From positions 18,533-82,532 of the forward strand of contig JANQSF010000018.1 of NCBI GenBank assembly GCA_028284155.1: DNA of 64,000 nucleotides. Reading direction: 5' to 3'. Shown piece after piece: positions 58,657-64,000 of this stretch. The notes under the pieces are model-generated. The model made no database searches. It saw nothing but the letters and a program-made list of their open reading frames with translations, and was not told the DNA's origin. The stretch is from Phycisphaeraceae bacterium. GTDB taxonomy: Bacteria > Planctomycetota > Phycisphaerae > Phycisphaerales > Phycisphaeraceae. The translations under genes and the position numbers were made by a program. Positions within the stretch are counted from its first letter, which is position 1, and every line of letters starts with the position of its first letter.

Positions 58657-60048
58657 ATGCGGCAGTTATCATCAACCTTGTGGGTATTGATCGTCCTGAT
58701 TGGTGGGGCACCTTGGGGGCTTGGTCACGCGGCCGAGCCCTTGCCTGAGCCCGCGATCGTTACACCCGCACCGCCCGATAATCCCACGGCACCGCCGAGC
58801 GACGCGGTCATCTTGTTCGACGGAAAGGACATGTCGGCCTGGACGCACACGGACGGCAAGCCCGCGGGTTGGACAGTTGCCGACGGCGTGGCGACGGCCG
58901 GGAAGGGCGACATCATCTCCAAGCACTACTTCAGCGACGCGCAGGTGCACGTCGAATTCAAACTGCCGGAGTCGGGCAAGGGGCACGGCAACAGCGGGCT
59001 GTACTTCCACAACCTGTACGAAGTGCAGATCATCGATTCGCATTCGGCCAACAAGTTCCAGCCCGCGCAGCAGTGCGCAGGCCTCTACAAGAAGTTCCCG
59101 CCGCGCGTGAATGCGTGCAAAGCGCCCGGTGAATGGCAGACGTACGACATCATCTTCCACAGCGCCAAGTTGGACGACGCCGGCAAGGTCGTCACGCCTG
59201 CGCGTTTTACGGTGTTCCACAACGGCGTGCTAGTGCAGTACAACCGGCCGCTGTGGAAGGGCACGGGTGGCGGCGCGAAAAACAAGATGATCTCGAAAGG
59301 CCCGTTGAAGATCCAAGACCACGGCAGCCCCGTGCAGTTCCGCAACATCTGGCTGCGTCCGATCCCGCCGGTCAACGAATACACCGGCCCGGCGCTCTCG
59401 GCGGCCGACCTGAAAAAGCAAGCCGAACGCATCGAGCCGCGATTGCCCGGCCTCGGCCCGCACCCGGGTCACCTGCCCAGCGACGCCGTCGTGTTGTTCG
59501 ACGGCAAGAGCCTTGAAGGCTGGTCGAACGACAAGTGGAAGCTGGCCGACGGCTACATGGAGGTGACGCGCTCCGGCGGCAACAACACCAAGGCCAAGTT
59601 CGGCGATGTGCAGTTGCACGTCGAGTGGGCAACGCCAAGTGAGGTCAAGGGCAACAGCCAGGGGCGTGGGAACAGTGGCGTGTATCTACACGGCCGATAC
59701 GAGGTGCAGGTGCTCGACTCGTTCGACAACAAGACGTACCCCGACGGCCAGGCGGCGTCGATCTACAAGCAATACCCGCCGCTGGTCAACGCCAGCCGGG
59801 GGCCGGGTCAGTGGCAGACCTATGACATCGTCTACCGTGCGGCGAAGTACGACGCGCAGGGCAAACTAACCGACCCCGGGGGCTTCACCGTGCTCCACAA
59901 CGGCGTGCTCGTTCAGGATCACGTCATCAACAAGCGTGTCGGCAAGACAGGCCCGAAGGACGGCAAGCCGATCACCGGTCACCTGCATCTTCAGGACCAC
60001 GGCAACCCCGTGCGGTATCGCAACATCTGGTATCGGCCGTTGAATTGA
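58657..60048 (+). CDS. Secreted protein with two tandem DUF1080 (3-keto-disaccharide hydrolase) domains
   Basis: 463 residues from ATG 58657. Signal peptide 1-26 (LWVLIVLIGGAPWGLGHAAE). Two homologous copies: domain 1 residues ~48-235 (DAVILFDGKDMSAWTH, FKLPESGKGHGNSGLYFHNLYEVQIIDS, GPLKIQDHGSPVQFRNIWLRPI) and domain 2 ~268-463 (DAVVLFDGKSLEGWSN, GRGNSGVYLHGRYEVQVLDSF, GHLHLQDHGNPVRYRNIWYRPL). DUF1080 proteins are concanavalin-like hydrolases acting on 3-keto-glycosides made by Gfo/Idh-type oxidoreductases, which links this gene to the oxidoreductases elsewhere in the window. Confidence 0.9.
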   Translation: MRQLSSTLWVLIVLIGGAPWGLGHAAEPLPEPAIVTPAPPDNPTAPPSDAVILFDGKDMSAWTHTDGKPAGWTVADGVATAGKGDIISKHYFSDAQVHVEFKLPESGKGHGNSGLYFHNLYEVQIIDSHSANKFQPAQQCAGLYKKFPPRVNACKAPGEWQTYDIIFHSAKLDDAGKVVTPARFTVFHNGVLVQYNRPLWKGTGGGAKNKMISKGPLKIQDHGSPVQFRNIWLRPIPPVNEYTGPALSAADLKKQAERIEPRLPGLGPHPGHLPSDAVVLFDGKSLEGWSNDKWKLADGYMEVTRSGGNNTKAKFGDVQLHVEWATPSEVKGNSQGRGNSGVYLHGRYEVQVLDSFDNKTYPDGQAASIYKQYPPLVNASRGPGQWQTYDIVYRAAKYDAQGKLTDPGGFTVLHNGVLVQDHVINKRVGKTGPKDGKPITGHLHLQDHGNPVRYRNIWYRPLN

Positions 60049-60086
60049 TCGCGCGCCCGTGACCTGAAGGTGTGAATACCCCATAA

Positions 60087-60152
60087 GCCGGGCCTTTCCG
60101 AAGGCCCGGATCGGCTGGCCCCTCTGATCCGGGCCTTCGGAAAGGCCCGGCA
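60087..60152. repeat. Paired palindrome E6 (REPIN-like), CCGGGCCTT family
   Basis: Copy 1 stem CCGGGCCTT 60088-60096 / AAGGCCCGG 60101-60109, loop TCCG. Inverted copy 2 stem 60129-60137 / 60142-60150, loop CGGA. The 25-nt units are exact inverted copies, including the GATC flank; the spacer is 15-19 nt. The element begins 38 nt after the DUF1080 stop codon. It shares its frame with E7 at 6.3 kb. Confidence 0.75.
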
Positions 60153-60302
60153 TATCCCACGGGAATCATCGGTATCCATCTTCCGCAGCCGACCCACCCA
60201 CGATTCACGCGCGGGGGTCTATCGTTCTTGTTTATCTTGTGACAACAGTTTGAGTCCCGATCGACGAGTCACACAATCAGCGAGTCTGCCCCCATCCGTG
60301 TC

Positions 60303-61448
60303 TTGCATCTGTTCGCCGACCACCGCTGGACGGGGCCGGCCGAACCCGTGGTCAATCTGGTGCGCGCGTTGCGGCAGCGCGACTTCGATGCGCGTTTCGC
60401 CTGTCGTCCGTCGCCCGAGGATCGAAACGACCTGCTGGAGCACCACGCGCGTCGGCGGGGCGTCGAGCCGGTGCTCGATTTCAACCTGAATCGATACAAC
60501 GCCCCGTTGCAGACGTGGTCGGACATGCGGCGGTTGCCCGGTTACCTCGACCGCGAGTCGATCGACATCGTGCATACGCACCTGTCGCACGACCACCTGG
60601 TCGGCGGTCTGGCGGCGAGGCGATCGAAGCGTCGGCCGAAGGTCGTTCGGACGAATCACAAGGGTCGGGCGTTGAAACACGGGCCGATCCGAAACGCGTT
60701 CCATCGGCGGTACACCGATGCGTACTGCGGGTTCAGCCGCGCGGCCGCGGACGCCGATTCGGCGGCGATCGGGTTGGATGCGCAACGCGTTTGTCTGATC
60801 AACCCCGCGCTCGACCTGGAACGGTTCGACCCATCCGCGCCGCGGAATGAAGTACGCGGTGACCTTGGATTGACCGCTGATCACGTGGTAGGCGGCGTGG
60901 TCGCGCGTGTGCAGCGGCATCGGCGTTGGGAAGTGCTGCTGGAGGCGATGAAACTGGCCATCGAACGTGCGCCTCAATTGCGAATGGTCGTTATTGGGCG
61001 GGGCACGCACCGGCAGCGCGTCGCGATCGAGCCGGCCAAACGCATGGGCCTGGAAAAGCACGTCCTGTTTCCGGGGTATCGTGGCGATGATTTTCTGGAC
61101 TACTTGGCCATGCTCGACTTTAAGGTATTCCTCATGCCCGGTTCCGACGGCACGTGTCGGGCGGCGCGTGAGGCGATGGCGATGGGCAAGCCGGTCATCG
61201 CCGCGCGGCGTGGCATGTTGCCCGAGTTGGTGGCCGACGGCACCTCGGGGCTGGTCATCGACGACACCCCGCAAAACCTTGCCGACGCGATGGTCCAACT
61301 GGCGTGCGATACCGAGATGCGATCCCGTTTTGGCCAAGCGGCGCGCGAGCACGCGGTGACAAGTTTTCGTTTGGACGATCAGGCCGACGCGGTCGCGGCG
61401 CTATACCGCCGCCTCTTGGGTCGTAAAGCGGCCGGGGTCGGAGCATGA
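60303..61448 (+). CDS. GT4-family glycosyltransferase
   Basis: 381 residues from TTG 60303. The expected first strand RVLHLF begins three codons earlier at ATC 60294, and no ATG or GTG lies in frame back to the stop at 60242, so translation may start at that ATC. N-terminal half: LFADHRWTGPAEPVVNLVRAL, DIVHTHLSHDHLVGGL. C-terminal GT-B domain: GGVVARVQRHRRWEVLLEAM, VIGRG, FPGYRGDDFLDYLAMLDFKVFLMPGSDGTCRAAREAMAMGKPVIA (donor-binding E-x7-E region), LPELVADGTSGLVI. It probably builds a cell-surface glycan or glycolipid. Overlaps the next gene by ATGA. Confidence 0.85.
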   Translation: MHLFADHRWTGPAEPVVNLVRALRQRDFDARFACRPSPEDRNDLLEHHARRRGVEPVLDFNLNRYNAPLQTWSDMRRLPGYLDRESIDIVHTHLSHDHLVGGLAARRSKRRPKVVRTNHKGRALKHGPIRNAFHRRYTDAYCGFSRAAADADSAAIGLDAQRVCLINPALDLERFDPSAPRNEVRGDLGLTADHVVGGVVARVQRHRRWEVLLEAMKLAIERAPQLRMVVIGRGTHRQRVAIEPAKRMGLEKHVLFPGYRGDDFLDYLAMLDFKVFLMPGSDGTCRAAREAMAMGKPVIAARRGMLPELVADGTSGLVIDDTPQNLADAMVQLACDTEMRSRFGQAAREHAVTSFRLDDQADAVAALYRRLLGRKAAGVGA

Positions 61449-62740
61449 TCGACTGGCTCGGCATCGCGGCGGTCACCGTTTGGCTGGCGTGGGTCACGCA
61501 GGCGGTGCTGTCGGCGATCCTCGTCCGCCGGTTCGGCCGCGACTTGGGCAAGCCGTGGCGGCCGCACTACGAACACCCCGACCCGCCATTGGCGACGGTC
61601 ATCATGCCGATGAAAGGGCTCGACCCGGACCTGTCCGCTTCGATCGACAGCCTGTGCGCGCAGAGTTACCCGAACTACAGGCTGATCTTCGTCGTCGAGT
61701 CGGAAGACGACCCTGCCTATGCGTTGATTAGTGATGACTTGTCCAAGCGGGAAGGGATCGACGCGCAGGTGATGGTTGCGGGTGTGGCCGACGGCACGGT
61801 CGGACAGAAGGTGCACAACCAACTACACGTTCTGAACGCGATCGAGCCGGACGCGGACGACGCGGAGTATTGGGTCTTCGCCGACAGCGACGCCGTGCCC
61901 GGCCCGGGTTGGCTGTCCGACATGATCCGCCCGCTCGACCAGACGACGCGCAACGGTGTGACGACGGGCTACCGCTGGCTCGTGCCGATCGCCCCCGCCC
62001 CCGGAAGCGCGAGCGAAGCGCCCGATTGCCAAGGCACCGGTAAGCCGTCGTTCTGGTCACACCTGGGCAGTGTTGTAAACGGTTCGGTCGCGTGCATGTT
62101 GGCGATGGACCGGTTCGACCACGCGTGGGGAGGGTCGATGGCGATGCGCGTCGAGACGGCACGGCGGGGCGGGTTGCTTGAGTGTCTCGAAGGTGTGTTG
62201 ACCGACGACTACCCGATCTCGCGGATGTGCCGCGAACTCGACCTGCGTGTTTACTTTGTCCGCACGTGTCTGGTCGCGACGCCGGTGGCGTTTCGGTTCG
62301 GCGACCTGTGGAACTTTGCGCACCGGCAATACCTGTTGACGCGGGTCTATGAGCCGGGCGTTTACCTCGCGGCGCTGGGCATCACCGCGCTGTACGCGCT
62401 CGGCCTGTTCAGCGCTTCGGCATGGCTGGCCTGGCAGGCGGCGCGCATGTCGTGGCTCGACTGCCTCGGCCCGGCGATCGCGATCGTCCTGGTGTTCCTG
62501 GTCAATCAGGTTCGAGCGAGTTATCGCCGCCGGCTTGTCGAGCGTGCGTTCGGTCAGGAGACGCTGAACAAACTGCGTACGACGTTGCGCATCGACCGTT
62601 GGCTGACGCCGGTGTCGATGTTGATGCACATGATGTTCATCCTGCGGGCGGGCGTCGGGCGGTCGATGGTCTGGCGGGGGTTCAAGTACGTCATCCGCGG
62701 ACGCAAGAGCGTGACGCGTGTGGAGTTGAAGCCGTCATGA
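61445..62740 (+). CDS. Membrane GT2-family glycosyltransferase (ceramide-glucosyltransferase-like)
   Basis: 431 residues, ATG 61445. One N-terminal membrane helix, then a GT-A domain: PLATVIMPMKGLDPDLSASIDSLCAQSYPNYRLIFVVES, metal motif VFADSDAVPGPGWL, GGSMAMRVETARRGG, VLTDDYPISRMCRE (second aspartate), and FAHRQYLLTRVYEPG in place of the Q-x-x-R-W motif. Two or three C-terminal helices follow. The layout resembles HpnI and ceramide glucosyltransferases. Together with the upstream GT4 it likely makes a glycolipid or surface polysaccharide. Confidence 0.85.
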   Translation: MIDWLGIAAVTVWLAWVTQAVLSAILVRRFGRDLGKPWRPHYEHPDPPLATVIMPMKGLDPDLSASIDSLCAQSYPNYRLIFVVESEDDPAYALISDDLSKREGIDAQVMVAGVADGTVGQKVHNQLHVLNAIEPDADDAEYWVFADSDAVPGPGWLSDMIRPLDQTTRNGVTTGYRWLVPIAPAPGSASEAPDCQGTGKPSFWSHLGSVVNGSVACMLAMDRFDHAWGGSMAMRVETARRGGLLECLEGVLTDDYPISRMCRELDLRVYFVRTCLVATPVAFRFGDLWNFAHRQYLLTRVYEPGVYLAALGITALYALGLFSASAWLAWQAARMSWLDCLGPAIAIVLVFLVNQVRASYRRRLVERAFGQETLNKLRTTLRIDRWLTPVSMLMHMMFILRAGVGRSMVWRGFKYVIRGRKSVTRVELKPS

Positions 62741-63228
62741 TTGTCATCCTCATGGGCGTCTCAGGTTGCGGGAAGACGACGGTGGGGCGGCTGCTGGCTG
62801 AGTCGCTGGGCTGCCCGTTTCACGACGCCGACGACGACCACCCGCCGGCCAATGTCGAGAAAATGCGTCGGGGCGAGCCGCTGACCGAGGCCGACCGCGC
62901 CCCGTGGTTCGCGACCCTGAACGGCCGGCTGCGACAATGGTCAGCCGAGCCCGGGCACGTCATTCTGGCCTGCTCAGCCTTGACGCGCAACGCCCGGCGG
63001 GCGATCACGGCCGAGGTCGATCCCGACGCGTACCGGCTGGTCCTGCTGGACGGTTCGGCCGACTTGCTCCGGCGGCGGTTGGCCAACCGGCAACACCGGT
63101 ACATGCCCGCGTCGCTGCTGGACAGTCAATTGGCCACGCTTGAGCGACCTGAAGACGCGGTGGTGATCGACATCGACGCCGAGCCGCATACCATCGTCGA
63201 AGCGATCCGTGTGTCGCTTGCGATCTGA
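62737..63228 (+). CDS. gntK: Gluconokinase, GntK type
   Basis: 163 residues from ATG 62737 (ATGA overlap). P-loop MGVSGCGKTTVG (residues 5-16), FHDADDDHPPANVEKMRRGEPLTEADRAPW (substrate and lid region, typical of GntK), ACSALTRNARR, and RQHRYMPASLLDSQLATLERPEDA. It phosphorylates D-gluconate to 6-phosphogluconate. Translational coupling to two glycosyltransferases is unexpected, since it serves sugar-acid catabolism; the oxidoreductases of this window could supply such acids. Confidence 0.92.
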   Translation: MIVILMGVSGCGKTTVGRLLAESLGCPFHDADDDHPPANVEKMRRGEPLTEADRAPWFATLNGRLRQWSAEPGHVILACSALTRNARRAITAEVDPDAYRLVLLDGSADLLRRRLANRQHRYMPASLLDSQLATLERPEDAVVIDIDAEPHTIVEAIRVSLAI

Positions 63229-63246
63229 CCTTCACTGGAGCCAGTT

Positions 63247-63759
63247 GTGACCGATCAAGTCAATCCCCGAGTCGAACTCACCACGTCCAAGGGCGCGATC
63301 ACGCTCGAACTCGACGCGGCCAACGCCCCGAAAACCGTGGAAAACTTCCTTGAGTATGTTGAATCCGGCCACTATAGCGGCACGATCTTCCACCGCGTGA
63401 TTGACGGGTTCATGATCCAGGGCGGCGGATTCACGCCCGAGATGAAGCAGAAAGCGACCCGGCCGACCATCGAAAACGAGGCGGCCAACGGCCTGACCAA
63501 CGACCGCGGCACGATCGCGATGGCCCGAACGAACGACCCGCACTCGGCTTCGAGCCAGTTTTTCATCAACGTGAACGACAACGCGTTTCTGAACTACCGT
63601 CAGCCGAGCGGCGACGGCTGGGGCTATTGCGTTTTCGGCAAGGTGGTCGATGGGATGGATGTGGTTGACGCGATCAAGGGCGTCGCGACCACCCGCGTCG
63701 GGCCACACGACGACGTGCCGGCCGAGGCCGTGACCATCGTCAGCGCGAAGCCGGCTTGA
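63247..63759 (+). CDS. Cyclophilin-type peptidyl-prolyl isomerase
   Basis: 170 residues from GTG 63247, with GGAG seven bases upstream; in Escherichia coli terms a PpiB-like, cytoplasmic form (no signal peptide). Motifs: [36 protein letters not shown] (catalytic arginine in FHRV), [22 protein letters not shown] (active site Q-F-F), and [17 protein letters not shown]. It catalyses cis-trans isomerisation of proline bonds during folding. Confidence 0.95.
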   Translation: MTDQVNPRVELTTSKGAITLELDAANAPKTVENFLEYVESGHYSGTIFHRVIDGFMIQGGGFTPEMKQKATRPTIENEAANGLTNDRGTIAMARTNDPHSASSQFFINVNDNAFLNYRQPSGDGWGYCVFGKVVDGMDVVDAIKGVATTRVGPHDDVPAEAVTIVSAKPA

Positions 63760-63789
63760 TCGCGACTCGTCAATCCAAGGAGCGCCGAC

Positions 63790-64000
63790 ATGACTCGTTC
63801 ACGGACCGCCGCCATTGCGCTGCTGGGGGTGTTGCTGTTCGTGTGCGGGTGTGATGACGGCGGCTCGGAATCGGGCGGGAAAGACGGGGCGGACAGCGGG
63901 ACGAAGACCGACGGGAAGCAGGGCGGTGCTAAAGCCGACGACACCAAGGCAAGTGGCAACGGCACGCCGACGCCGTCCGGGGCGGGCACGCGCGTGACGA
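63790..64000 (+). CDS. N-terminal part of a lipoprotein (3' truncated by window end)
   Basis: ATG 63790 follows AAGGAG (63778-63783). The first 70 residues are visible: a signal with hydrophobic core AIALLGVLLFV and lipobox ending in C21 (VCGC), then a low-complexity linker of G, K, D, S and T. The frame runs off the window. Linker-type N termini are usual for periplasmic domains attached to a lipid anchor; the domain itself is not visible. Confidence 0.75.
   Translation, partial: MTRSRTAAIALLGVLLFVCGCDDGGSESGGKDGADSGTKTDGKQGGAKADDTKASGNGTPTPSGAGTRVT

Noticed and set aside
1..64000. CRISPR arrays, insertion sequences, prophage
   Set aside because: No direct-repeat/spacer series, transposase, integrase or phage structural gene was seen on either strand.

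Overview
The window looks like chromosomal DNA from a high-GC member of the Planctomycetota, probably Phycisphaerae-like (inference). Several things point there. There is a dense set of exported catabolic families typical of that phylum: two Tat-exported Gfo/Idh/MocA oxidoreductases, ThuA, PmoA-like, duplicated DUF1080, a C-x-P-S-R sulfatase, a sialate-O-acetylesterase-like protein and a dehydrogenase/HEAT/cytochrome c fusion. There are also PEP-CTERM and Sel1/TPR proteins and small membrane proteins carrying a CPECG zinc ribbon. No rRNA operon, insertion sequence, phage or CRISPR array is visible. One tRNA gene, tRNA-Arg(CCG), is present.

Layout. 1-4.0 kb: the end of a propeller-like protein, a PEP-CTERM protein, a Sel1-repeat protein and a small membrane protein. 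4-11.5 kb: a sugar-catabolism neighbourhood (Gfo/Idh, ThuA, PmoA-like, large cytochrome c protein). 11.5-18 kb: an Nramp-related transporter, then a minus-strand run of a GH35-like protein, MoaB and two zinc-ribbon membrane proteins. 18-21.6 kb: a TolC-like lipoprotein and an HlyD-like adaptor. 21.6-22 kb: an unusually AT-rich gap with a candidate small RNA. 22-25.5 kb: an overlapping run of MutT-like Nudix, lectin-fold secreted protein, zinc-ribbon protein and sulfatase. 25.5-32.3 kb: SDR, a large TPR protein, SASA esterase, tRNA-Arg and DUF3179. 32.5-40.5 kb: an AddB-like/AddA-like pair and argS. 40.6-43.7 kb: two more Gfo/Idh proteins and a small secreted protein. 43.9-45.4 kb: a Nudix-like/TIR fusion. 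45.5-52.1 kb: housekeeping genes rlmN, pyrD, a zincin, pyrF and polA. 52.1-58.5 kb: a minus-strand RND efflux operon ending in a glycosidase-like gene. 58.7-64 kb: a double-DUF1080 protein, two glycosyltransferases with gluconate kinase, a cyclophilin and a truncated lipoprotein.

The genes suggest a heterotroph that strips and oxidises sulfated or otherwise decorated polysaccharides outside or in the periplasm. The polA, addAB-like, pyrD/pyrF, argS and rlmN genes are core functions.

Three observations stand out. The first is the Nudix-like/TIR fusion, which retains the TIR catalytic glutamate and could be a single-protein NAD-nucleotide signalling or defence effector. The second is a set of six intergenic paired palindromes of REPIN-like architecture, whose cores are conserved while the complementary arms vary. 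The third is a promoter-hairpin-U-tract unit at 21.67-21.80 kb that looks like an unannotated small RNA. pyrF also appears to start at AUC rather than AUG.
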